A stretch of 64,000 nucleotides of DNA, from NCBI GenBank assembly GCA_020633325.1, contig JACKDX010000002.1, positions 310,001 through 374,000 on the forward strand, written 5' to 3'. The DNA comes from Myxococcales bacterium (lineage in GTDB: Bacteria; Myxococcota_A; Polyangia; Polyangiales; GCA-016699535). The notes beneath the pieces were generated by a model. It was not told where the DNA came from and ran no database searches. It saw only the letters and a program-made list of their open reading frames with translations. Both the position numbers and the translations under genes were made by a program. Shown here piece after piece: positions 37,239 to 45,894 of this stretch (within the stretch, counting starts at the first letter, position 1; the number at the start of each line of letters is the position of its first letter).

Positions 37239-39263
37239 TTGCGCCACTTGCTTTGGGGCGGCCTGATGCTATCACCCCTGATGCTACGATTGTTGTTAGG
37301 CGGGGCGGTTCTCGCTGTGCTGGGGTGTCAGGCCGCAGAGCCTCGTCTCGCTTCAAAAGCAGATCCGCAAGCAGCGCTGAGCTGGGCGTATCAAGAGGTG
37401 CAATATCAGCAGCCTGTTGCGCTTTACGGGTTTGATGGTCGTCGCGGGGCGCTACGCTTTGTAGAGACGACCACCGCGCCACTCTTTATCTACACCGGTC
37501 CGTCGACGGGAACATCAAATGCTGGATGGCAACTGGCGTCACAAATAACACCGACAGCGATCCCTCCCGCTTCTAGTGACTGGCGCTTTGTGCTCGCGAC
37601 GTCCGACGCGATTTCCCGTGGTAGTCGTTTTCCGACGACCTTCGTGGTCGCATCGCAGCCCCGTTTTCAGTGCCCTCTCTACACGCTTGACGCGGATACG
37701 CGCCCGTCGCTGAGCCATGTGGAGAATACGGCGCAAGCAGCCTTGCCGCTTTCTTCATACTGGCAAGTTGGGTTTGACTCAGACGGCCATCTGCGTTTGG
37801 GTTCCGCAGCATGTCAAAAGACTCAGCTTGCTCGTAACTACTTGGCCCAGCGGACCGCGGGGTTTTACACCACTGGCATGGTGGGCGCGGTATTATCGCT
37901 GATGAGCGCGCCTGGGTCTGGTTGGATCATTCCTAGGGACTCAGCAAACCTGGTTGCGCGCGCGGCTGCCTATCAACTTCAGGCTCGCGGACTGCTAAGG
38001 CCGGACGGCGAGGCGCTGGTTCCGGTGAATCTTGACCAATGGTCCAATGTTGCATCACGGGCAGTGGACGATCTACGGTCCTACACTTTCCACGGCGTGA
38101 CCGGCGACCCCGAAGCGGAGCTTGGACGCCTTGCCGTATCCGATGCATTTAGCAAGGTGATCGAAGAGACTCCAGCCAGAGATGCGTTCTTGCAGCTCCA
38201 ACATCATGGTCATGTGTGGGTTCCGTTGATGACGCTGCTCAATCATGCGCAGAGCGCGAGCGGTGTCGACTACATCTCCGCTTTGACATCCGCCGACGGA
38301 TTGCCCGTGATGGAAACGAGCGATGGCGCGCGGATGGGCATTCAGCTACTTATCGCGGATGGGTTGGTGGTGCAAACAGACAATCGCTATCATGCCACGC
38401 GACTGGGGCAAGATGCGCTACCCAAGCTCACACGGTGGTCAGGGTTGCTTGCCTCTTATTACAGCTTAGGAGATTCCGCGCGCCTGCAACAGGAACTACA
38501 ACTGCCCGCGACGATGATCGCGGTCGATGATCGCCATCTCAACGTCGCGAGCTCGGGTGCTGGGCTGGCACGGTTTGCCGAGAGTTTTGTTCTGCCCCAG
38601 CTTGAGGAGCTTGTGGCTTCGGCTGCGCTACAGACCGTGGTGGGCGTGGGATCAGGGTCCGGTGGCCTAGAGCGCATGATTGTCACGCGCTTTCCCACCC
38701 TAGACGTGTTTGGATCGGATTTGGATGAGAGCGACGCCGAAGGGCGTCATGCGCTCGATGTGGCCCGCGAGGCACTCGATGGCGTCATCGCACCTGCACG
38801 CATTTTCGCGGCAGATATCCGTGATCCCGATACGTTGATCACCACCCTGAGAACGCTCTATGTTCAAGAAGGGCGCAGTCCAGGCGAGATCGAGCAGAAG
38901 ATCGCACACACCGCGATCACCAGCGGATTTATTACCCATGAGCCTCGGTCGTTCACTGCCGAGGAAGTCACCGCCATGTTTAGTGGCTATGCTCAACACG
39001 TGCCGCACTTCATTTTGCTGGAGATCCCTCTGGTGGATCCGCAAGTCCACGCGGCTCAACCGGACGCCCACTTTGGCGTGGAGATCGGCACCTTCCATAT
39101 CGCATCCGGGCAGACGGTGCGACCGCTTGAAGAATGGCACCGAATCATCGAGGCATCAGATTACCGTATTGTCGCGCAAGCAACGTTTAACAAGATTTGG
39201 AATCCCAACACCGCTCAGTATGACATACCAAGCTATGTGGGCTTTCATCTGGCACGCAAATGA
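37239..39263 (+). CDS. lipoprotein with C-terminal SAM-methyltransferase-like domain
   Basis: 674 residues. The signal peptide ends in a lipobox VLGC (C30). Residues 40-210 are of unknown fold. A winged-helix, O-methyltransferase dimerisation-like region (about 345-420, METSDGARMGIQLLIADGLV) precedes a Rossmann methyltransferase core with the SAM loop VVGVGSGSGG (about 465-475) and GSDLDESD. TTG 37239 is the start: AGGAG lies six bases upstream, and no internal ATG would remove the signal. Cytosolic SAM should be absent outside the membrane, so it may be inactive, bind another ligand, or be loaded before export. Follows the cytochrome by 97 nt. Confidence 0.78.
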   Translation: MRHLLWGGLMLSPLMLRLLLGGAVLAVLGCQAAEPRLASKADPQAALSWAYQEVQYQQPVALYGFDGRRGALRFVETTTAPLFIYTGPSTGTSNAGWQLASQITPTAIPPASSDWRFVLATSDAISRGSRFPTTFVVASQPRFQCPLYTLDADTRPSLSHVENTAQAALPLSSYWQVGFDSDGHLRLGSAACQKTQLARNYLAQRTAGFYTTGMVGAVLSLMSAPGSGWIIPRDSANLVARAAAYQLQARGLLRPDGEALVPVNLDQWSNVASRAVDDLRSYTFHGVTGDPEAELGRLAVSDAFSKVIEETPARDAFLQLQHHGHVWVPLMTLLNHAQSASGVDYISALTSADGLPVMETSDGARMGIQLLIADGLVVQTDNRYHATRLGQDALPKLTRWSGLLASYYSLGDSARLQQELQLPATMIAVDDRHLNVASSGAGLARFAESFVLPQLEELVASAALQTVVGVGSGSGGLERMIVTRFPTLDVFGSDLDESDAEGRHALDVAREALDGVIAPARIFAADIRDPDTLITTLRTLYVQEGRSPGEIEQKIAHTAITSGFITHEPRSFTAEEVTAMFSGYAQHVPHFILLEIPLVDPQVHAAQPDAHFGVEIGTFHIASGQTVRPLEEWHRIIEASDYRIVAQATFNKIWNPNTAQYDIPSYVGFHLARK

Positions 39264-39338
39264 ACATGCATGGTGCCCCCGGCGGTAATGGACCTCTGTC
39301 TTCCGCCTTGTGAAGGTATGGTTATCCCCAAAGCTTTC

Positions 39339-39373
39339 GCCCCTTGCTCTCCCTACGCGAGTGAGCAAGGGGC
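39339..39373. terminator. hairpin between convergent genes (bidirectional terminator candidate)
   Basis: GCCCCTTGCTC (39339-39349) and GAGCAAGGGGC (39363-39373) form a perfect 11-bp stem with a 13-nt loop. It lies midway between the stops of the lipoprotein-methyltransferase gene and the MYXO-CTERM gene. No good U tract on either side. Confidence 0.55.
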
Positions 39374-39384
39374 CTATTGGCATC

Positions 39385-41739
39385 TTACGTACGCTGAATA
39401 CGCCTGCGTCGGGACAGCCATACCCCAGCTAGACCCATGATGCTCATGAAGAACATCAGAGACGGCGTGTTCGATGCTCCATCAGCCACGGAGCACCCGC
39501 CGCCGCCTGCGATGCCTGGGCCCGCGTCTCGTGAGCCGCTGCTCCCGCTATCTGGGCCAGCATCTGTTCCGGCATCCGTTCCCCCGTCCGTTCCGCCGTC
39601 GATCCCACCATCAAGAGGAGGAGGGGGAGGGTCATCGGTAGGATCGAGTTCATCCACAATGCCATCGTTGTCGCTGTCTAAGATGCTCGACTCAACGTAA
39701 TCCGGCAGCCCATCGTTGTCGGTATCCGTGCAGCCCGCTCCCGGATCTGTGCATTCATCACCATCAAGCTCGCCGTCATCGTCCGAGTCGGTATCTTGCT
39801 CATCGGTGTCTCCGTCACCATCACTGTCGGGACAGTTGCTAGCCCCGGGGCATTCGATGCTGTCGGGAATTCCATCGTTGTCGGTGTCCACCTCGCATGC
39901 GAGCGACATGCATACGAGCCCCGAGCCGCCGCAGTCGGGCGTCGTGACGCACTCGACGCACGCGCCCGGGGAGCCACTTGTCAAATCGCAGATGGGTTCA
40001 GGACTTGAGCAATCGGTATTGCCGAAACATCCTGCTACACACGTGTTCGTGCCGAGATTACAGCCATCTCCGCTTGAACAATCCGCCGTCACGGTGCAAT
40101 CCACACACAAGGGATTGGACCCGCTCACGTCGCAGGCGCCATCTGCGCCACTCCCGGTCCCCGTGCAACCGGTATCGGTTCCGCCCGCGCTATCGTCAGC
40201 GCAGCCCGGCATACAGAGGGGATTGGAGTGATCGGCGCTCTCATCGCAGTAGCGATTGGGATCCACTGCGCAGTCTGTATCCGGCGTCGCGCCCAACTGA
40301 TCGTCGCTGCAGGCCGCAGGAACGCATAGGGGGTTCGAGCCGGTGTTGTCGCAGTAACGATCGGGATCCACGGTACAAGCCGTATCTGGAGTGCCGCCGG
40401 TTTGGTCGTCACTGCATCCAAGGACGCAGGATGGATTGCTTACATTGTTGCTTTCATCGCAAAACGCCGGTCCTGGCGCCACGCATAACGTGTCCCGCGT
40501 CTCTCCAGTTTGATCGTTAGTACATGCCGCAGCCACGCACACGGGCGTGGCTGTGGCGTCGCAATAGGGAGTCCCCCCACTGCAACCGGTGTCTTGGGTG
40601 GTGCCAGTTTCGTCGTCAAGGCATGCAATACAAGGACCGGCCGAACTAGGCGCTCCTGAACAGACACCGGAGGCACACTGCGAGGCAAACTCGCAGAGAT
40701 AAAGCACGCTATCGGTTTCAATCATGCAGCTGTCGTTGCAGCCATCGCCATTGCCGGTGCCGCTGTCGTCGCAGCCTTCCCACGCCTCGACGGTGCCATT
40801 GCCACAATAGACGCTCGACAGACCGTCAGTGTTGGTCGGGTTTTGGCCGGCCGTTCCGCTCCGCAGGGGGCAATCTCCGGTAACTCCAGCCGATGTGTCC
40901 ACAGCGCAGGCGTTGGTCGTGCTGGTGGCTGACACCTTGACCCAACCGCCGCCGGCGCCTCCCCCGTCGTCGTCGACGTTGCCGCCATTACCGCCATGAG
41001 CGGCAAGCGCGCCAGTGCAATCGAGCGAGTCGGCAATAATCGCAATCGAGCCGCCGCTACCGCCGCCGCTCGCATCGCCGCCGCCAACGATTCCGTCGCC
41101 GCCGTTGGCAGTGACCGTCCCCGCCAGGGTGACCGTGGGTGCGCTGATCACGATGGCGCCCCCGCCATCTCCTCCGACCGCGCCGCCACCGTTACCGCCG
41201 CCTCCGCCTGAGCCCATGGTTACGTCGTCGATGTCACTTGAACCGTACGCGACTCCCGCCGCGCCATCTGTTGCCAGGCAAAGGTTATCCAATGTGCCCG
41301 CATCGCCTGTCCCAGCGTGACCCGCGCCGCCGCCCCCATCAGTGGTTGCAGGACCGCCTCCCCCTGGGCCTTCCCCCGCTGTCTGGCCGGGGCTGCCATT
41401 GCCGCCACGAAACCCCGCCGTGTCTGCCACGATGGTAGAGGTCGCATCGAGCGTGACCGAAACACGCGCACGCAGAAGCAGCGTCCCCGTGGTTCCGGTT
41501 CCATCATAGTCCGTCACCTGTAAGGTGCCGCCGTTGATCACGGAAATGTTGTCGTACACCTGTTCGCCATCCAGGGTTGTCACTGCGTTGTCGACAAGCA
41601 GGTCGCCGCCCAAAACCGCGCTCCTTGCAGCGCCTATGGAGGCATTGATCGGGTCAGGGCTCTTGTCTGCCGAGCATCCGGAAAGGACAAGCACGACCGC
41701 AGTAAGCGTGTACGCGAGTAGCGAAAAAATCTTCTTCAT
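39385..41739 (-). CDS. surface lipoprotein with Gly-rich, Cys-rich, TSP3 regions and MYXO-CTERM-like tail
   Basis: 784 residues. The N-terminal lipobox LSGC places the lipid on C22. Then come a beta-strand region, a Gly-rich stretch (about 100-270), and a myxobacterial Cys-rich (DUF4215-like) repeat, YCGNGTVEAWEGCDDSG. Next is a long Cys/Asp repeat region (TxDTxC, YCDxSxxxNPxC) and TSP3-like acidic repeats near the end. The C-terminus has GGGGCS (C749), a single hydrophobic helix and RRRR, the layout of a MYXO-CTERM sorting signal processed by myxosortase. I start at ATG 41739, directly at MKKIF. Likely outer-surface; ligand unknown. Confidence 0.85.
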   Translation of the reverse strand: MKKIFSLLAYTLTAVVLVLSGCSADKSPDPINASIGAARSAVLGGDLLVDNAVTTLDGEQVYDNISVINGGTLQVTDYDGTGTTGTLLLRARVSVTLDATSTIVADTAGFRGGNGSPGQTAGEGPGGGGPATTDGGGGAGHAGTGDAGTLDNLCLATDGAAGVAYGSSDIDDVTMGSGGGGGNGGGAVGGDGGGAIVISAPTVTLAGTVTANGGDGIVGGGDASGGGSGGSIAIIADSLDCTGALAAHGGNGGNVDDDGGGAGGGWVKVSATSTTNACAVDTSAGVTGDCPLRSGTAGQNPTNTDGLSSVYCGNGTVEAWEGCDDSGTGNGDGCNDSCMIETDSVLYLCEFASQCASGVCSGAPSSAGPCIACLDDETGTTQDTGCSGGTPYCDATATPVCVAAACTNDQTGETRDTLCVAPGPAFCDESNNVSNPSCVLGCSDDQTGGTPDTACTVDPDRYCDNTGSNPLCVPAACSDDQLGATPDTDCAVDPNRYCDESADHSNPLCMPGCADDSAGGTDTGCTGTGSGADGACDVSGSNPLCVDCTVTADCSSGDGCNLGTNTCVAGCFGNTDCSSPEPICDLTSGSPGACVECVTTPDCGGSGLVCMSLACEVDTDNDGIPDSIECPGASNCPDSDGDGDTDEQDTDSDDDGELDGDECTDPGAGCTDTDNDGLPDYVESSILDSDNDGIVDELDPTDDPPPPPLDGGIDGGTDGGTDAGTDAGPDSGSSGSRDAGPGIAGGGGCSVADGASNTPSLMFFMSIMGLAGVWLSRRRRIQRT

Positions 41740-41876
41740 CTTGGCACCATTATTTCGGGGTCTAAACCTCACCGTCGCCGAACGACGACGCGCGAAGGAC
41801 GCTATCAGAAATCAGCGCCGATTGCATCATTTTTCAATCGACTCATCGAGGGGTGCCCCACGCGAAAAGCTCCGGC

Positions 41877-41895
41877 AAAAACCCTCTAAAGAGGG
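41877..41895 (-). terminator. Rho-independent terminator of the 5'-nucleotidase operon
   Basis: Read on the minus strand: stem CCCTC, loop TTTA, stem GAGGG, then TTTTT. It begins seven bases after the nucleotidase stop codon (41902-41904). A short but classic terminator. Confidence 0.75.
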
Positions 41896-41901
41896 CGTTT
41901 G

Positions 41902-43581
41902 CTAGGGCGGGCAGCGGACCGGACGGCGCCCCGGGTAGTCCCAGCGGCGGATCTGCTTGGAGTCGCCCCCGAGGGTCGCCCCCGGTTTCGAGAGGTCACG
42001 GGCGATGGTGTCCCTGATATTTGCTTCTTCAAAAGTTAGGGCACCCTTGGGTAGGCGTTTGCTTTGGAAGACGTCATCGCCGCCGGTTGCCAGAAAATCC
42101 GACGTGACGACCGTGATAATATCCGTATCCTCAATCGTCCCGCCTCGCTCGCGCGCCATCACGATGTCCAAGTCCGTCTCTCTGCAAGCTGCGTGAATGT
42201 GGATCCCCGCCATCGATAAAAAGCCACCGCGACTCTGAAGGTTGCGCTTGGCGATGGCCCTCAGCTGGGCCCCCGTTAGGGTGATCAAGGCAAAGTTATT
42301 GTCAAATGGGTGCACCTCATATAGCTGTCCATAGGTCAACGGTCCTTTCTTCAGATTCACCCGCAACGCGCCTGCGTTCAGAATAGCCACATCGGCTTTG
42401 GGATATGCATTCAGCATGAGACTTGAAAAGACGTTCCCCAGGGCAGACTCGCTTGAGTAACTTCGTCTCAGGGTCGTTTTGAGCTCGACATTCAATGGCG
42501 CTTCTTTGCGCATCTTGGCGGCGTCAAGCGCCGGCTGGATGACCTTCGCGATGCGCCGATCGGCCATCACCTTGGCACCTGCATACATTTCCGGGCTGCA
42601 GGGGTCAGCAGCGGCCTCTCTACAAATTTGCCGGGTAGGGACGATATGCATGGAATCGATTTGCTGAGAACCCGGATTAATGGTAAAATTAATCTGCCCA
42701 AATGCTTGGCCATTGGCCATCGATTCGATAATCGGAATCCCGTGGATCACATGCGCCATCGCTTGATGGGTATGTCCGGCAACGATCAAATTGATGAGCC
42801 CAGGGGGCAGTGCCTTAGCGAGCCTGACGATTGGGGCTTTCAAGTCGCAACTGCTCACATCCATGCTGTCGGTAACCTTCCGGCACATCCCACCTTCATG
42901 GGCCAGAACAATCACGACGGCCGCGCCTCGGTGTCGCAAAGCTAGGGCCTGTTCTTTGACAGCGCCAGCGAGCGGGGTGAAACGCAGGCCACGCACATTG
43001 GCTGCCACGGTGCTTTTGGCGGTCTCGGCCGTCGTAACGCCGACGATGCCGATCTTGAGACCGCGCTTTTGCACAATGACGCTGGGATAAACGTTGTCCC
43101 AGTCCGGCGCTCTGCCGGTTGCGGTATCAATCGTGTTGGCGGCGAGAAACGGAAAGTGCGCCTGGCGCGCCCGCGCACGGAGGGCACCTCTCGGGTCGTC
43201 GTCCGAATGCTGTACGGTCGTTCTGGGTCCCACAGGACCAAAATCAAACTCATGATTGCCGATTGTGACGGCATCGTAGCCCATGGCGTTATAGGCGTTG
43301 ATCACCGCCGCGCCTTCGTTGAGGTTGGATTCGAGTGTGCCCTGAAACATGTCGCCGGCATCCACCAAAAGCATGACGTGGCGCGGATTCTTCGCCATCT
43401 CCCGGCGCAGATTGTTCAGATGGCCCGAAAGCCACGGCAGGCGCTCAAGTCGCCCGTGAAAGTCATTGGTGCCGATGACCGTCAGCGTCACGGTCTCGGC
43501 GCTGCGGTCTTCCGCGCGCGCGCAAACGGCAAAGAACAGCGCGAGGGCCACCCAGGGCAGTGTTGAGGTTGGCTTGAGCAT
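41902..43581 (-). CDS. secreted 5'-nucleotidase / UshA-family phosphatase
   Basis: About 559 residues with a signal peptide (hydrophobic 9-20, cut near ARA-E). The N-terminal metallophosphatase domain has TNDFHG, GDMFQGT, GNHEFDFG and GHTHQ intact. The C-terminal 5_nucleotid_C domain binds the nucleotide base and includes NAGALRVNL and FDNNFALITLTGAQL. It should dephosphorylate extracellular nucleotides. ATG 43581 is the first start after the barrel gene's stop; upstream residues in the same frame overlap that gene. Last of three minus-strand genes. Confidence 0.9.
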   Translation of the reverse strand: MLKPTSTLPWVALALFFAVCARAEDRSAETVTLTVIGTNDFHGRLERLPWLSGHLNNLRREMAKNPRHVMLLVDAGDMFQGTLESNLNEGAAVINAYNAMGYDAVTIGNHEFDFGPVGPRTTVQHSDDDPRGALRARARQAHFPFLAANTIDTATGRAPDWDNVYPSVIVQKRGLKIGIVGVTTAETAKSTVAANVRGLRFTPLAGAVKEQALALRHRGAAVVIVLAHEGGMCRKVTDSMDVSSCDLKAPIVRLAKALPPGLINLIVAGHTHQAMAHVIHGIPIIESMANGQAFGQINFTINPGSQQIDSMHIVPTRQICREAAADPCSPEMYAGAKVMADRRIAKVIQPALDAAKMRKEAPLNVELKTTLRRSYSSESALGNVFSSLMLNAYPKADVAILNAGALRVNLKKGPLTYGQLYEVHPFDNNFALITLTGAQLRAIAKRNLQSRGGFLSMAGIHIHAACRETDLDIVMARERGGTIEDTDIITVVTSDFLATGGDDVFQSKRLPKGALTFEEANIRDTIARDLSKPGATLGGDSKQIRRWDYPGRRPVRCPP

Positions 43582-43604
43582 CGCGTGCGCAATGCTAACA
43601 CATA

Positions 43605-45371
43605 TTACAAGCGATAGGCCGCAGCCAAGGTTGCCGCGAACCATTGATCCACTGCGCCACCTGCCACGTAGGGATCGCCCACCTCGGGGTTCATGGTCAT
43701 GAAATAGCGTTGCATATCAATAGTGAACCGGAGTTCAAACCCAGCGAAAAGACGATAGGCGGCGCCTATATCCACATCGAAGGCACCGATGCTTAAGCGC
43801 GGAAAGAACTTCTCCTCGATTTCACCCGCATTGGTGACAAATCGATAACCTGCGCCTCCCAACACTGCCCAGTCTTCGTCCAGTTGCCATCGTGCGCCCA
43901 ATCCCGCCCGCAGGTGCTTGTAGTCGACGTTGGGAATGTCGTCGGGCCGTGGGCTCAACGCATCCCCATGATCAATGGAGAAACTCTGGCTGCCGTAGCT
44001 CGCGATGAGATACAGATCCAGCGTGTCAAGAGGGATGCGTCCCACCAGGCCGAGCTGGTAGGATTGTCCTTTTGAGTCATAGTCGACGCTAGTCCCCTCA
44101 ACGGCGGAGGTGAGGCCAATAGAGGTCGCATAGGACGCTGTCAGGCCGAGGTGTGCCAAGACACCATCAGTCACGTGGGCGCCGGGAAACCAGGTCAACC
44201 CCGCAACGATGCCCGACGCCGGAAACACGTTGTAGCCGCGCACATCGTTACGGATATTGTCGGCATAACTCAGGCTTCGCGAAAAGAGGCGTGGACCCAC
44301 CGATATGTCGAGAGCGTTGTAGGTGCCGCCGCCCTGATCGGTGTCTTTTTCGTGCTCGTCGGCATCAACGCGCTCGGCCTCTTCTTCCTTGGCTTTTTGG
44401 GGCTCAGCGCTCTTGTCGCCTTCTTTGGCAGGGAGCTGACCGTTAGCAAGCTTGGGCGAGATGCGCTCGGCCGTGACTTTGGCGGTAGCGCCCAGATTGT
44501 TCCGATTGCGCGTCATGCCCGTCGTGGCAGTGAGGGAGCCCCCGTCTCGACCGTTGTGCGCCTCGGCATTGATGATGTATGCCTTGCCGCGTTTCTTGAT
44601 GCGAGCCGAGACGATGGCATGGGCGTGAAGCTCGGCAGCTAGCTGCTGATAGTCTTCGGCGCTGCTTGGAGAGGCCACCAATGCTTCGGCCACGGCGTCC
44701 ACATCTGCTGAGTTGAGCACATCGTGCCCCTGGCCTCTAAGCGTCGCCTCGATTTCCTTCCTCACTTCGTTGGCCATTGCGCCGCGGGCCCGCAAGACGC
44801 CGACGCGAATACCCGTGCGTTTCGCGGGTCGAGGAGCGACTCCTTTTGCTTCACCCTCTGACGTGGCTTCCGATTCGGCTGCCTCGCGGGTGCCAGAGAC
44901 CTCGATTGCTCCCGCAAGCCGTTGCCAGGCGCTGCGCTGCACCTGCCTTGCAAGAGCGCGGGAAGACGGTGCGCCAAAGCTGGTGCTCTTAAGCACTTCG
45001 CCATCTTGTCCATTGCGCACCGACACGTCTGCAGACCATCGACGGCCTTTTTTGGAGACTGCGCCTTCTACGAATCCTTGAACCTTGAGCTTCTTTGCCA
45101 ACCTCGCATAGTCATCAGCATCACGCAGTCGTAGGCCCAGGCGGCGCGCGGTCTGATTCGCGGATTTCGAAGTGACGAAGTCGCAACCTTGCGCTTCAAG
45201 GGTGCGAACGATGGCGGTTCTTACATTCGCGTTCTGGGGCCCCAAAAAGTCCATGACTACCAAGCGTTTGTTACAGCTCTTGGCGTGCGCCACTGATGTC
45301 GGGATAGACCCACATAAGGATGCGGCGACGAGGACGCCCAAAGCCAAGCGTGCATGACGCGGACGAATCAT
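43605..45371 (-). CDS. outer-membrane beta-barrel protein with two tandem TolB/lipoprotein-like N-terminal domains
   Basis: 588 residues with a signal peptide cut near AHA-KS (30). Two related alpha/beta domains follow (about 33-157 and 180-317). Both contain a DDY/EDY-xxLA helix, then a KKGR or KKRGK beta pair and VRNGQDGEVL or AHNGRDGGSL. A Lys/Glu-rich linker (about 320-350) leads to a barrel-like C-terminal half (about 355-588) ending in aromatic strands and a terminal Leu. Its start ATGA overlaps the upstream cytochrome-like gene's stop. Function unknown; an envelope sensor or channel is possible. Confidence 0.75.
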   Translation of the reverse strand: MIRPRHARLALGVLVAASLCGSIPTSVAHAKSCNKRLVVMDFLGPQNANVRTAIVRTLEAQGCDFVTSKSANQTARRLGLRLRDADDYARLAKKLKVQGFVEGAVSKKGRRWSADVSVRNGQDGEVLKSTSFGAPSSRALARQVQRSAWQRLAGAIEVSGTREAAESEATSEGEAKGVAPRPAKRTGIRVGVLRARGAMANEVRKEIEATLRGQGHDVLNSADVDAVAEALVASPSSAEDYQQLAAELHAHAIVSARIKKRGKAYIINAEAHNGRDGGSLTATTGMTRNRNNLGATAKVTAERISPKLANGQLPAKEGDKSAEPQKAKEEEAERVDADEHEKDTDQGGGTYNALDISVGPRLFSRSLSYADNIRNDVRGYNVFPASGIVAGLTWFPGAHVTDGVLAHLGLTASYATSIGLTSAVEGTSVDYDSKGQSYQLGLVGRIPLDTLDLYLIASYGSQSFSIDHGDALSPRPDDIPNVDYKHLRAGLGARWQLDEDWAVLGGAGYRFVTNAGEIEEKFFPRLSIGAFDVDIGAAYRLFAGFELRFTIDMQRYFMTMNPEVGDPYVAGGAVDQWFAATLAAAYRL

Positions 45372-45829
45372 TGTGAATCCACCAGTGTTTGTATCCACGC
45401 CTGTACACAAGCCATCTCATCCTCTGTCAATGGCGGGGGTATTTGTGGCATCATCGTTCCGCAGGCCGGCTCTGGACTGAGCTTTTCAAGAAGGTAAGAC
45501 TGGGCGAGATTGGCGGTGTCGACGAATTTTTTTCCGGCACAGTCGTCGGACTCGACATCCACCAAGCGTTCTCGGAGGGCCATGCCATCAACGGCTTCGT
45601 TGACCAAGGCTAAGCCCCCGCCTGCCGCCGTTCCATGCGCGGCGGCGTTGTGACATCCCGCGGTAGAACAGCGGGGATCGATAAGATCCGCTTGGACGTT
45701 TTCAAGGGCGCAATTGTTGTCGGCCGCATCCTCTGGCGGACCAGCCTCGAGGAACGCCTGTTTATTGCTGAGCTTACCGGCGCAGCCGACGATACAGAAA
45801 AACCAGATTCCCCACGCAACGCGTGTCAT
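45368..45829 (-). CDS. small lipoprotein with CX4CH haem-like motif
   Basis: 153 residues. The lipobox is IVGC with lipid Cys C16. C54-STAG-C59-H60 is a CX4CH variant of the c-haem motif, followed by a Gly/Ala-rich stretch and a C-terminal CGTMMPQIPPPLTEDEMACVQAWI, like the end of small cytochromes in which a Met in PxMP context can be the second ligand. Extra cysteines might instead form disulfides. First gene of the operon with the barrel protein and nucleotidase. Confidence 0.72.
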   Translation of the reverse strand: MTRVAWGIWFFCIVGCAGKLSNKQAFLEAGPPEDAADNNCALENVQADLIDPRCSTAGCHNAAAHGTAAGGGLALVNEAVDGMALRERLVDVESDDCAGKKFVDTANLAQSYLLEKLSPEPACGTMMPQIPPPLTEDEMACVQAWIQTLVDSQ

Positions 45830-45894
45830 AACTCCAAAGTGTAGCGGGTCAGTCCCAGTGGGGTCAAATAGCTCAAATATTTCCGCCAGGGGTT

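Noticed and set aside
41015..41320. Pro-rich open frame on the plus strand inside the MYXO-CTERM gene
   Set aside because: It mirrors Gly codons of the minus-strand gene and has no own signals.
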